The notes beneath the pieces were generated by a model, which was given only the letters and a program-made list of their open reading frames with translations, was not told where the DNA came from and searched no databases. Positions 23,895 through 34,878 of a stretch of DNA of 48,134 nucleotides are shown one piece after another. The stretch's first letter is position 1; the number at the start of each line of letters is the position of its first letter. The translations under genes were made by a program, and so were the position numbers. The stretch is from the NCBI GenBank assembly GCA_011192125.1, contig DUEL01000003.1, positions 1-48,134 on the forward strand, given 5' to 3'. The stretch is from Thermoflexia bacterium. Its GTDB lineage: Bacteria > Chloroflexota > Anaerolineae > B4-G1 > DUEL01.

Positions 23895-24950
23895 ATGTTA
23901 GTGCCTTTCCGTCCCGAGTCCCCCCGTCTTCCCCAGCAGCCGGGTTGGGATGAGGAACTTGGCTTTCACTACCGCGAACTGGATGCGTTCTGGCTCTCCC
24001 GCTGGACCGCGGAGTCTGGCTGGGAGCCGGGTCAATTGTATGAGCACCCGGGGGCCACGTTGGAACTCTCCCTGGGCGCGAACGTCCTCTACTACGGGCA
24101 GGCGGTCTTTGAAGGGCTGAAAGCCTACCGCACGCGGGAGGGGAAGATCGTCCTCTTCCGTCCCGCGGACAACGCGCGCCGCCTGCAGAACTCCGCTGCC
24201 CGTCTGGTGATGCCCGCGCCTCCCGTCGAGATGTTCCTCGAGGCGGTCCGGGCCGTTGTACAGGCTAACGCCCGCTGGGTCCCCGGCTACGGCAAGGGCA
24301 GCCTCTACATCCGGCCTGTCCTCATCGGTTCGGGGCCGGTGCTGGGCGTCGCGCCGGCGAAAGAGTATCTCTTCTACGTCTTCGCCTCCCCCGTCGGTCA
24401 GTATATGGGTGGGGACCGGGTGATCGTCCTCTCCTCTGTCCACCGCGCCGCGCCCTACGGCACCGGTTCAGCCAAGGTCGCGGGTAACTACGCCGCCTCC
24501 CTCCGCGCTCACGAGGTGGCCCGCGAGCAGGGGTACGTCGAAGCTCTCTACCTGGACGCCCGTGAGGATCGGTACGTCGAGGAGTTGGGGGCGGCCAACT
24601 TCTTCGCCGTGATGAGCGATGGCACCCTCGTCACTCCCCCGCTGGGCTCCATCCTCCCCGGCATCACCCGCGATTCTATTCTCACCATTGCCCGCGAGGT
24701 CTTCGGCTGGATCGCCGTCGAGCGGCCGTTGCCGATAGAAGAGGTACTGACCGATGCCGTCGAGGCTTTTTACACCGGCACCGCCGCTGTCCTGGCCCCC
24801 ATCACCGTGATCAACTACCGGGGGGTGGACCATCCCATCGGCGACGGGAAGCCAGGCCCTCGGGCGAGGAAGCTCCGTCAGACCCTGGAGGCGATCCAGC
24901 GGCAGGAGCATCCCGACCCCTGGGGGTGGGTGGTAGAAGTAGAGTTGTAA
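23895..24950 (+). CDS. ilvE: Branched-chain amino-acid aminotransferase
   Basis: 351 residues, fold-type IV PLP enzyme, last step of isoleucine, valine and leucine synthesis. GANVLYYGQAVFEGLKAY (substrate/PLP region), LYIRPVLIGSGPVLGV, the PLP lysine in GTGSAKVAGNYAASL (about residue 197), EELGAANFF and PPLGSILPGITRDSIL (phosphate-binding) are all in place. ATG 23895 is fixed by AAGGAGG six bases upstream; the frame is open further left but only antisense to the GT39 gene. It is monocistronic. A T-box RNA on the opposite strand points at its 3' end from 83 bases away. Confidence 0.95.
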   Translation: MLVPFRPESPRLPQQPGWDEELGFHYRELDAFWLSRWTAESGWEPGQLYEHPGATLELSLGANVLYYGQAVFEGLKAYRTREGKIVLFRPADNARRLQNSAARLVMPAPPVEMFLEAVRAVVQANARWVPGYGKGSLYIRPVLIGSGPVLGVAPAKEYLFYVFASPVGQYMGGDRVIVLSSVHRAAPYGTGSAKVAGNYAASLRAHEVAREQGYVEALYLDAREDRYVEELGAANFFAVMSDGTLVTPPLGSILPGITRDSILTIAREVFGWIAVERPLPIEEVLTDAVEAFYTGTAAVLAPITVINYRGVDHPIGDGKPGPRARKLRQTLEAIQRQEHPDPWGWVVEVEL

Positions 24951-24959
24951 ATGTGCAGC

Positions 24960-25030
24960 CTTTGACGCTTGATGTTTGACGTCTGACGCTTGATTTCATA
25001 TCCTGCTCTCGTCAAACGTCATGCGTCATA
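24960..25030 (+). repeat. TTGACGCTTGA-type repeat array
   Basis: TTTGACGCTTGATGTTTGAC, GTCTGACGCTTGATT, and then in inverse orientation GTCAAACGTCATGCGTCA. It is the sister of the array at 13887-13942, here with an inverted arm that can form a hairpin between the end of ilvE and the T-box terminator. Confidence 0.65.
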
Positions 25031-25032
25031 TA

Positions 25033-25328
25033 TTGGAAGAGGCCCTCGCCCCCGAAGGGACGAGAGCCTCACGCTCCCGCGGTACCACCCTTCTTGCCCT
25101 GCGCAGACAGGGCCGCTCTGTCGGCGACGCACGATCGCCGCGCCCGGATAACGGTGGGCGAGACCGGCCGAGTCTACTGGGCGGAGGGGCTTTCCCCACA
25201 TCCGCCGTTCGGTCGGCGGCTCCGGAGGGATTTTCGACGCGGCTCCCGCACCCGGCTCTCACCTCTTCCGGGCTCTCTGTGCCGGTACCCCGCGCCTACT
25301 CGTCTCCATCATCGCCTTTGGAAAAGTT
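25033..25328 (-). promoter_or_regulatory. T-box riboswitch, probably tRNA-Ile specific, without an adjacent gene
   Basis: Read on the minus strand the hallmarks appear in order: GAUGAUGGAGACGAGUAG (5' stem I element), AGAGAGCCCGG and GGUGAGAGCCGGG (distal stem I), CGAAAAUCCCUCCGGAGCC (specifier loop), AAGGGUGGUACCGCG (T-box, 25092-25078) and a 14-bp hairpin with UUCG loop (25070-25037). The specifier can be read AUC (Ile) or AAU (Asn). The UGGU bulge pairs with a discriminator A, as in tRNA-Ile and unlike the usual G of tRNA-Asn, favouring Ile. No minus-strand gene starts within the next kilobase: it faces the 3' end of ilvE. The next genes on its strand are GT39 and ileS. Confidence 0.9.
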
Positions 25329-25334
25329 GCTCAC

Positions 25335-25399
25335 ATTATGCCATAGGAGCAGGGTGCTGTCAAGCCGAATCTGTTGGGGTTTGGACAGGAGTTTGGACA
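25335..25399 (-). promoter_or_regulatory. Promoter of the T-box RNA with tandem 12-bp element (copy B)
   Basis: On the minus strand: TGTCCAAACTCC (25399-25388) and TGTCCAAACCCC (25387-25376), then 12 bases, TTGACA (25363-25358), 17-bp spacer, CATAAT (25340-25335). The start near 25328 is just before the first stem I element. This shows the T-box is driven by its own promoter and is not a passive fragment. Confidence 0.8.
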
Positions 25400-25440
25400 T
25401 GCCCAATCCGCCCCGCCGTAAACAGGCGGGGCTGGTGGGA
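25400..25440. repeat. Hairpin unit linked to the tandem element
   Basis: ATCCGCCCCGCCGTAAACAG with GCGGGGC forms a CCCCGCC/GGCGGGG stem with loop GTAAACA. The same ~65-base block (12-bp units plus this hairpin) recurs at 39638-39704, so it is a repeat element and not a chance hairpin. Confidence 0.65.
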
Positions 25441-25516
25441 AAGGCGAACTGTCGGGTAGCCTGGCCTCCAGCGAGGGGGCATGATATACTTCATACATAC
25501 GAGGAGGAAGCGGACA

Positions 25517-28632
<3,116 letters not shown>

Positions 28633-28687
28633 CGGGAGGATGGGGTGACCGGTAGCCGTTGGGCCCCGGTAGGCCAAGGGGCAAAGG

Positions 28688-31600
28688 GTGACGCTAGAAG
28701 TACGTTTATTTGGCAAAATGGAGCTGCGGTACGCCGGGGCCCCGCTGCGCCTGCCCGCCACCGCTCGCTCTCGCTCCCTCCTCGCGTACCTGATCGTCCA
28801 TCGTGAGCGCTCCCATCCGCGTGAACGGTTGGCCGATCTTTTCTGGCCCGACCGTCCGCGCGCCAGGTCGCTGCGCAGCCTGAGTACTGCCCTCTGGCGT
28901 GTCCGCCGCACTCTCCCCCCAGGCGGCGACTACATCCTGGCCGACCCCCACACAGTGCAGTTCAACCCCCGAAGCGATTACTGGCTCGACGTGGAAGCGT
29001 TCGAGCAGGGGGTGCAGGATGCAAAGAGCAGGGCGCAGGACGCAGAGGGTATGGAATCCTGTCTCCTGTGTCTTGCTACTTGCATCGAACTGTACCGGGG
29101 CGATTTTCTGGAGGGCTTCTACGATGACTGGTGCCTGGAGGAGCGGTACCGCCTGGAGGGGATGTACCTGGGGGCGCTGGAGCGGCTGATGGTCCTCCAC
29201 GAAGCGCTGGACCAGCCGCGGGAGGCGCTCCGGTACGGAGATCGGCTCCTGGCCTGCGATCCGTTGCGGGAGGACGTCCACCGCGCGGTGATCCGGTTGC
29301 AGGTCCGCCTGGGGAACCGGGCCGAGGCGGTGCGCCAGGCTCGCTGGTGCCGCGCCGTGTTGTGGTCCGAACTGGGAGCGGAACCTGCGCCGGAGACGGT
29401 CGCCCTGTGCGATCGTCTGCTGGGGCCGGTGTGGCGGCGGGAGTCGAGCGAGCCGGACCTTCCCCGACGAAAACGTGCCCCGACGGACCTTCTCTCCGGT
29501 ATCCTGGACCATCCCCCGTTCGTCGGGCGGCAGGACGTCTGGAAGTCGCTTCTGGCCTGTTGGGAGCGGGCCGCGGGGGGAGAGGGATGCCTGGCGTTCA
29601 TCGGTGGGGAGGCAGGCATCGGGAAATCCCGCCTGGTCGGAGAACTCAGCGAGTGGGTCCGGCAACGAGGAGGATGGACCGCACAGGCCGGTTGTTACGA
29701 GTACGAGCGCGCGCTCCCCCACGGCCCGCTGGCCGACCTGCTGCGTGCCCTCCTCGCCTCCACAGGCCTGGAACCGCTGGAAGCACTCCCTCCGTGGCAG
29801 GTGGGAGAATTGGCCCGCCTGGCCCCTGGACGGATCCCTCACCCCGCACCAGTGACCGATGCCTCCCTCCCCGTAGGCCATCGCCAGGCACACCTCTTCG
29901 ACGCTTTGGTTCTTTTCCTCGTCGATCTGGCAGAGCGGAATCCCCTCTTGCTGGTCCTTGAGGACCTTCATTGGGCTCACGATTCGACGCTGGCTTGGCT
30001 GCACTACCTGGCCCGCCGTTTACCCCACACTCCCATTTTGGTCCTTGCCACCTATCGCCGTGAGGAGATCGACGTTCATCATCCGCTGCGCGGACTGATC
30101 CTCCGGCTGGAGCAGGAGGGGGTGGCGGCGCGGCTGGAGTTGCCGCGCCTCTCTCGGGAGGCCCTTTCGGTCTGGATGGCGGGGGCCGAGGATGGGCTCG
30201 TGGAACGGGTCTACCTGCAGACGGAGGGGAACCCCTTCTTCACCCTGGAGACCCTCCGTGCCCTTTTCGAGACGGGCCGGATAGGGCTGGTCAATGGGAG
30301 ATGGGTTGAGACCGGTATGCCGGGCGCGTTCCCGATCCCAACGTCGGTGTGCCAAGTGGTGCGGGAACGGTTGGACCGCCTCTCTCCTCCGGCTCGACGG
30401 GTGGCCGAGGTCGCCGCCGTTGTCGGGCGGGCGTTCGACCTTGAGGTGCTGGAGCAGGCGTGGGGACGGGGGAAGGAGGTCGCGCTGGAGGCGTTGGACG
30501 AACTCCTGCGCCGCCGTCTTATTCGGGAGGAAGGCGATCCCGCCGGGCGGGATTACGCCTTCGACCATCATCTGGTGCGAGAGGTGATCTACCGGGAGTT
30601 GCACCATCGCCGCCGTCAGCGGCTCCACCGACGGGTGGGCGAGGCGATGGAGCGTTTGTGCGCTGAGCAACCGGAGGTGGCCGCCGAACTGGCCTATCAC
30701 TTCGAGCACGCCCAGGAGGCCGAGAAGGCCCTCTTCTGGCTGGTGAGGGCGGGGGAGCAGGCCCGGCGGGGGTATGCGTACCGGGCGGCGCTCCGTTACT
30801 TCCGCCGGGCGATCGCGCTGATGGATCGGGAGCGGGCCGACGAACTCGCCGCACGGGCCCTCTCCGGCTTGGCCATCGCCCACTGGGATGCGATCGGCGA
30901 AGAGGGTATGCAGTGGGAGTGGCTGGAGCGAGCGTTGGAGATCTGGAAAACGATCGGCGACCGACGGGGGATCGCCGAGACTTGTTATGCACTGGCTTAC
31001 CGGCACGCCGATTTCGAGCGGGCGCGGAAGTTGGTGCGTCAGGGCCTCGATGCCGTCGAGGGGGTGGATGGCCTGGGCCGGCTCGTCTCGTACGGCTACG
31101 GGATGCTGGCCCGCTTCTACGAGCATGAAGGGGATTTCCACCACGCCCGCCTCTGGGCGGAGCGACAACTGGAACTGAGCCAGCGCCTGGGCGATGAGAG
31201 CGGGTTGGCCTACGCCCACCACCGACTGGGCTCGCTCCTCCTGCGCGCGGGTGGGCCGATGGAGGAGGCAGCGACCCATGAGCGGGAGGCTGTCCACAGG
31301 GTCAAGGTGATGGGGTGGACGGACCTCGCCGCGGGCGCCCACAGCATCCTCGGTAACTGTCTGCTCGCCCTGGGTCGGACCGGTCTGGCGGAAGCGGAGG
31401 GCCGGGCCAGTCTGCGGATCAGCACTGCGTCGGACATCCCCTGGCGACGGTGCTGGGCCCTCCACCTCCTGGCGGAGGTCGCTATCCTGCGCGGGCGGTG
31501 GGAGGAGGGCCTCCGGATCATCCGACAGGCGGAAGAGGCGGAGAGTCGACGGCCCGCCTATTATCAGGAGGTCGTTCTGCTTCGCACTCGGGGGTGGTTG

Positions 31601-32083
31601 GCCGCCCGAAGAGGGGATCTGGACGAAGCCCGCGCTCTGATGGAGCGGGCATTGGAGATCAGTCGGCGGTTCTATCCCCGTTTCGTGGCCGATCTGGAGA
31701 TGAGGCTGGTCGCCATCGACCTGGACCGGGGGGAGGTGGAGGCCGCCTATCGGCGGCTGACGCGGGTGCGAGGGCAGATCGAAGAGATGGGCACCTCTTA
31801 CCTGCTGGCGTTCGCCGACCGGCTGGAGGGGCGGTTGGCCGCTTGCCGGGGGGACCTCGCGGCGGCCGATCGCTCGTTCGCTGCCAGCCTCCACCGCTTC
31901 CAGGCGTTGGATCAGGCACTGGAGGCTGCCCGCACCCGACTGGTCTGGGGGCGAGTGCTGCTCCCCCGCCAAGAGGACCGCGCCCGCCGATTGCTCCAGG
32001 CTGCTCTGAAGACCTTTGAGGCGGCCGAGGCCGATCCCGAAGCGGAAGAGGTCCGCCGCTTACTCTCCCTTCCCCGCCCGTGA
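28688..32083 (+). CDS. SARP/BTAD-type transcriptional regulator with AAA ATPase and TPR repeats
   Basis: 1131 residues from GTG 28688. Residues 1-95: OmpR-like winged helix (LRLPATARSRSLLAYLIVH, REEL-like RERLADLFWPDRP). Residues about 100-250: bacterial transcriptional activator domain, a TPR-like helical unit. Residues about 275-540: signalling ATPase of the STAND/MalT-AfsR kind, with Walker A GGEAGIGKSRLVGE (about 302) and Walker B LLLVLEDLHWAHDS (about 420). The remainder is a long TPR array (ARALSGLAIAHWD, YALAYRHADFERA, HHRLGSLLLRAGG and more). It senses a ligand or protein and activates transcription; the target is unknown. Residues about 108-133 (VQDAKSRAQDAEG...) are encoded by an inserted repeat. 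It lies 55 bases after gyrB. Confidence 0.9.
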   Translation: MTLEVRLFGKMELRYAGAPLRLPATARSRSLLAYLIVHRERSHPRERLADLFWPDRPRARSLRSLSTALWRVRRTLPPGGDYILADPHTVQFNPRSDYWLDVEAFEQGVQDAKSRAQDAEGMESCLLCLATCIELYRGDFLEGFYDDWCLEERYRLEGMYLGALERLMVLHEALDQPREALRYGDRLLACDPLREDVHRAVIRLQVRLGNRAEAVRQARWCRAVLWSELGAEPAPETVALCDRLLGPVWRRESSEPDLPRRKRAPTDLLSGILDHPPFVGRQDVWKSLLACWERAAGGEGCLAFIGGEAGIGKSRLVGELSEWVRQRGGWTAQAGCYEYERALPHGPLADLLRALLASTGLEPLEALPPWQVGELARLAPGRIPHPAPVTDASLPVGHRQAHLFDALVLFLVDLAERNPLLLVLEDLHWAHDSTLAWLHYLARRLPHTPILVLATYRREEIDVHHPLRGLILRLEQEGVAARLELPRLSREALSVWMAGAEDGLVERVYLQTEGNPFFTLETLRALFETGRIGLVNGRWVETGMPGAFPIPTSVCQVVRERLDRLSPPARRVAEVAAVVGRAFDLEVLEQAWGRGKEVALEALDELLRRRLIREEGDPAGRDYAFDHHLVREVIYRELHHRRRQRLHRRVGEAMERLCAEQPEVAAELAYHFEHAQEAEKALFWLVRAGEQARRGYAYRAALRYFRRAIALMDRERADELAARALSGLAIAHWDAIGEEGMQWEWLERALEIWKTIGDRRGIAETCYALAYRHADFERARKLVRQGLDAVEGVDGLGRLVSYGYGMLARFYEHEGDFHHARLWAERQLELSQRLGDESGLAYAHHRLGSLLLRAGGPMEEAATHEREAVHRVKVMGWTDLAAGAHSILGNCLLALGRTGLAEAEGRASLRISTASDIPWRRCWALHLLAEVAILRGRWEEGLRIIRQAEEAESRRPAYYQEVVLLRTRGWLAARRGDLDEARALMERALEISRRFYPRFVADLEMRLVAIDLDRGEVEAAYRRLTRVRGQIEEMGTSYLLAFADRLEGRLAACRGDLAAADRSFAASLHRFQALDQALEAARTRLVWGRVLLPRQEDRARRLLQAALKTFEAAEADPEAEEVRRLLSLPRP
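29012..29085 (+). repeat. GCAGGATGCAAG-type inverted repeat inside the BTAD gene
   Basis: GCAGGATGCAAAGAGCAGGG and CGCAGGACGCAGAG are followed, after a short loop, by the partly complementary CTGTCTCCTGTGTCTTGC and TACTTGCATC. It resembles the intergenic repeats at 15474-15534. In frame, it adds about 25 residues at the winged helix-BTAD junction. Confidence 0.65.
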
Positions 32084-32192
32084 TCCTCACAGGCTGTTGT
32101 CCACCGAGCGTACCATTATTCCCCTCTTGTACGATATAACTGTTGGATGACGAGGGATTTCGCTAAGCAGTTCTTGATGAGGAGGTGCGGAG

Positions 32193-33092
32193 ATGGTTAG
32201 GAGAGGCATAGGCGTGGTTCTCATCATCGCTGTCCTCCTGGCTTCGGTGGGAACGGTCCTTGCTCAGGAAGGGGACCTGCCGCCGTGTGAGGGGGAAGGC
32301 GTCTCTGGCACGGTGGTGGGCGTGGACGAAGCGACAGGTGTGGTGACGGTCCAGACCGAGGATGGGCTCTGCACGGTGACGCTGACGGAGGGTGAGACCG
32401 ACCATCCGATCGCTACCCTGCTGGGAACTTTCTTCGGCGATGTGAGCGTCGACGACCTGATCGAGGCCCTGGAGGTGGTACAGGGGTGCGCTGTCGAGCA
32501 GGAAGGGGTTTGGCAGTGGAGTGCGTGCGACGTGGAAGGGGCGGTGCCGGTGCGGGTGATCGGTGAGGAAGAGGGGGCGTTCATCGCCCTGACGGAGGAT
32601 GGGATGGAGATCACCCTGGTGGTTGAGGAGCCCGAGGCCGCTGAGGCGTTGACCGATGCCCTGGAGACGCTCGCTGTGGAGTGGCGATTGGACGAGGAGG
32701 GCAACGTGGTGTTGGTGGGCGATGAGATAGCGGCCTACCACGAGGAGGGGATCGGCTTCGGTGTGCTGGTCAAACTCTATGCAATGGCCTCCGCCCTCCC
32801 CGACGTCACCGTCGACGATCTGATCGCGGCGTTTCAATCCGGGATGGAGATCGGTGAGATGTTCCAGGAGTACGGCCGCCCCTCTATACTGGGGGTGGGG
32901 CATGCTCTAGGGAGAGGGCGTTCAGGTGCTGACCGGCCCGGTCCGCCGGAGCATGCCGGCCCACCGGACGATGAGGACCACCCGGGAGAGGGCCACGGAT
33001 ACGGATGGGGGCGGACCGATCATCCAGGCCAGGGCCACGGGTGGGGGCGGACGGACCACCCGGGTCAGGGACGGGGTCGAGGTAATAAGTAA
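32193..33092 (+). CDS. Secreted acidic protein with Gly/His/Asp-rich C-terminal repeats
   Basis: 299 residues. Signal peptide MVRRGIGVVLIIAVLLASVG with cleavage near VLAQ. Residues about 35-220 hold repeated beta-rich elements: VSGTVVGVDEATGVVTVQTE resembles DUF5666-like OB folds, and two helical elements VSVDDLIEALEVVQG and VTVDDLIAAFQSGMEIG repeat. Residues about 245-299 are low-complexity: HGYGWGRTDHPGQGHGWGRT then a further DHPGQGRGRGNK, with DNA-level repeats at 33000-33070. Metal or surface binding is conceivable but not shown. ATG 32193 follows GAGGAGG. A terminator follows. Confidence 0.75.
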   Translation: MVRRGIGVVLIIAVLLASVGTVLAQEGDLPPCEGEGVSGTVVGVDEATGVVTVQTEDGLCTVTLTEGETDHPIATLLGTFFGDVSVDDLIEALEVVQGCAVEQEGVWQWSACDVEGAVPVRVIGEEEGAFIALTEDGMEITLVVEEPEAAEALTDALETLAVEWRLDEEGNVVLVGDEIAAYHEEGIGFGVLVKLYAMASALPDVTVDDLIAAFQSGMEIGEMFQEYGRPSILGVGHALGRGRSGADRPGPPEHAGPPDDEDHPGEGHGYGWGRTDHPGQGHGWGRTDHPGQGRGRGNK

Positions 33093-33113
33093 AGAGCGCA
33101 CAAGGGACAAAGC

Positions 33114-33148
33114 AAGAACCCCGGCGGGACTGCCGGGGTTCTTTGTTT
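33114..33148 (+). terminator. Intrinsic terminator
   Basis: AAGAACCCCGGC (33114-33125) pairs perfectly with GCCGGGGTTCTT (33132-33143), loop GGGACT, followed by TGTTTG. On the opposite strand an A-rich flank makes it usable for the convergent lipoprotein gene too. Confidence 0.9.
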
Positions 33149-33167
33149 GAGGATCCCGCGTTAGCGG

Positions 33168-34199
33168 CTATTCTTCCAGTAAGATCATCACGCCGGTGCC
33201 TTCATCCCCAGCGGAGATCATCAGATTCAGCGTGCGCCCGTCTTTGGTCCAGGTCTGTGTGATCATCCCGCCGAGGTCGCTCTCCTCCGTCAAGGTCCAT
33301 CCCTCCGCGGGCATCTGGTTCTTGTAGAATTCGGCCACGGTCGGAACCTCATCCGGGGTGGAGAAGGTGATCATCCCGGCCATAATGGCCATGTCCTGGG
33401 CGTTGGGGTAGGCTGGTACGTCTTCCGGGAGACCGGTCGGTGCGCCTTCCGGCGGCTCGATGGTGATCGGCTGGTTGACGTCGTAGACCTCGTAGATGTA
33501 CTTCCCCTCGCCCGGTTGCCCGTTCTGGACGCCCTTCCACTCGATGACGAAGCGGACGAGGAAGGTGGGCAAGCCGGGTTCGTCGGCGACCCAGGCCTCG
33601 GACTTCAGTTCGGTGATCTCCCCCTCGGAGAAAGCCCTCGCCGTCATCGGGGAGAGGTGCAGGACGTAGTGGCGGGTGTTGATGCCGTTGATCGTTTCTT
33701 TGCCCACGTACTCTTTCTCTTCTTCAAAGTACATGGCGGGATCGACGTCCAGACCCTGTCCGAACTCGGAGGCGAGTTTTTCTGGATCCTCCTGGGTCTG
33801 AATGCACGTTCCGCCAAAGCACGCCCAGGCCGTATCACCGATCTGGACCCACTCCATTGCCTCTTCTCCCTGGGAGATCACATACCGCTTGGCTGGGGGG
33901 TCCCGTGTCTCCTCTTGGTCGACGACAAAGACCTCCGCTTCTCCGCCCTCGGGGGTCCACTGCCACGTGATCCGAAGGCGGTAACTGTCGAGGTTGGCCA
34001 GGGCATTGGAAGTGATCTCAGGCTCCTCACTGGTTGGCGCTTCCGTGGCGGCTTCGGTGACCTCGGGGGCCTCGGTCGCTTCCTCGGTGGTGCCCTCCGC
34101 CGGTGGCTCTGTCGCACCCCCTCCGATGCCCCCCAGCGAGCAAGCGAGGGAGACCAGCAACAGGAGCGCACCGATGATCCATACGTATCGTTTTTTCAT
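33168..34199 (-). CDS. Lipoprotein, LolA/LppX-like fold
   Basis: 343 residues. Lipobox LVSLAC (Cys at about residue 20) after a MKKRYVWIIGALLL signal. A Thr/Glu/Ala-rich linker (about 28-60) is followed by a beta-rich domain (NALANLDSYRLRITWQW, TAWACFGGTCIQTQ, NGINTRHYVLHLSP, SEAWVADEPGLPTFLVRFVIEW) typical of LolA/LppX/LprG-like lipid-carrier lipoproteins, and a smaller C-terminal domain (VPAYPNAQDMAIM, AEFYKNQMPAEGWTL). Located on the outer face of the membrane. The partner is not evident. Own promoter; ATG 34197-34199 after AAGGAGT. Confidence 0.8.
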   Translation of the reverse strand: MKKRYVWIIGALLLLVSLACSLGGIGGGATEPPAEGTTEEATEAPEVTEAATEAPTSEEPEITSNALANLDSYRLRITWQWTPEGGEAEVFVVDQEETRDPPAKRYVISQGEEAMEWVQIGDTAWACFGGTCIQTQEDPEKLASEFGQGLDVDPAMYFEEEKEYVGKETINGINTRHYVLHLSPMTARAFSEGEITELKSEAWVADEPGLPTFLVRFVIEWKGVQNGQPGEGKYIYEVYDVNQPITIEPPEGAPTGLPEDVPAYPNAQDMAIMAGMITFSTPDEVPTVAEFYKNQMPAEGWTLTEESDLGGMITQTWTKDGRTLNLMISAGDEGTGVMILLEE

Positions 34200-34268
34200 T
34201 TTTCTCCTACTCCTTCCTTTCCTCCAACAAATAGTTGCCGGGAGTCGACTGCTTTGCCCGGCGTTTTC

Positions 34269-34297
34269 AGTGTAACACGGAACGGCATGCTTGGCAA
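34269..34297 (-). promoter_or_regulatory. Promoter of the lipoprotein gene
   Basis: Minus strand TTGCCA (34297-34292), 17-bp spacer, TACACT (34274-34269). Start near 34262, leader of about 63 bases. It is divergent from the tRNA-Thr promoter, with about 57 bases between them. Confidence 0.75.
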
Positions 34298-34353
34298 GGC
34301 ACGTTGAAGGGGGCCGACGGCTGGAAGTCGCCGAGCGACGAGGCCTCCAACTG

Positions 34354-34418
34354 TGTCTGGACCCCTGTCCAAATCCCAGCGATGGTGTGCTTGACAGGGG
34401 GACAAAATGAGGTAAAAT
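34354..34418 (+). promoter_or_regulatory. Promoter of the tRNA-Thr/rpmG/secE-nusG-rplK operon with tandem 12-bp element (copy C)
   Basis: TGTCTGGACCCC (34354-34365) and TGTCCAAATCCC (34366-34377), 13 bases, TTGACA (34391-34396), 16-bp spacer, TAAAAT (34413-34418). The start at about 34425 is close to the tRNA-Thr 5' end at 34432. Confidence 0.8.
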
Positions 34419-34431
34419 ACATCGCGGATGG

Positions 34432-34504
34432 GCCCACGTAGCTCAGTCGGTAGAGCACACCCTTGGTAAGGGTGTGGTCATGGGTTCAAGTCCCATCGTG
34501 GGCT
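34432..34504 (+). tRNA. tRNA-Thr(GGT)
   Basis: Cloverleaf: acceptor GCCCACG/CGTGGGC, D arm GCTC...GAGC, anticodon stem ACACCC/GGGTGT with loop TTGGTAA (anticodon GGT, reads ACC/ACU), T arm ATGGG-TTCAAGT-CCCAT, discriminator T. CCA is not encoded. First product of the operon. Confidence 0.96.
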
Positions 34505-34533
34505 CCTAGCGAGGAAAACATCGTAGGTGAGAT

Positions 34534-34698
34534 ATGGCGAAGAAAGCGGTTAGATTGACGATCACTCTGGCGTGCACGGAGTGCAAGGAGCATAATTATA
34601 CGACGGAGAAGAATCGGCGTAACGATCCTTCCCGCCTGGAATTGAGGAAGTATTGTCCACGTTGCCGCAGGCACACGTTGCACCGTGAGACGAAGTAA
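34534..34698 (+). CDS. rpmG: Ribosomal protein bL33
   Basis: 54 residues. The zinc-binding form: CTEC and CPRC pairs, with the family core [18 protein letters not shown] and [13 protein letters not shown]. Located between tRNA-Thr and tRNA-Trp, the usual place before secE in many bacteria. ATG 34534 with GGTGAG upstream. The C+ form (four Cys) is associated with zinc-replete conditions in bacteria that have both forms; no second copy is in the window. Confidence 0.95.
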   Translation: MAKKAVRLTITLACTECKEHNYTTEKNRRNDPSRLELRKYCPRCRRHTLHRETK

Positions 34699-34723
34699 GG
34701 CGCGTGGTCGTTTGTCTGTTCGC

Positions 34724-34796
<73 letters not shown>

Positions 34797-34801
34797 CCTA
34801 C

Positions 34802-34835
34802 GAAGACACCGCCGGGATCGGGGGGCGGTGTCTTC
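34802..34835 (+). promoter_or_regulatory. Hairpin between tRNA-Trp and secE
   Basis: GAAGACACCGCC (34802-34813) pairs with GGCGGTGTCTTC (34824-34835). There is no U-tract after it (AAATGTC), so it is more likely a processing or stability hairpin, or a weak attenuator, than a terminator. Confidence 0.6.
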
Positions 34836-34878
34836 AAATGTCAGATAGAGTTAGAGGTCGCGATACCGAGGAGGTCCT

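Noticed and set aside
25033..25328. Asn-specific reading of the T-box (specifier AAU)
   Set aside because: The bulge UGGU requires a discriminator A; tRNA-Asn in bacteria normally has G. Ile is preferred, though the specifier was read by eye only.
30020..31972. Minus-strand 650-residue frame opposite the BTAD regulator
   Set aside because: No domain, Pro/Gln/Arg-rich composition typical of antisense frames at high GC.
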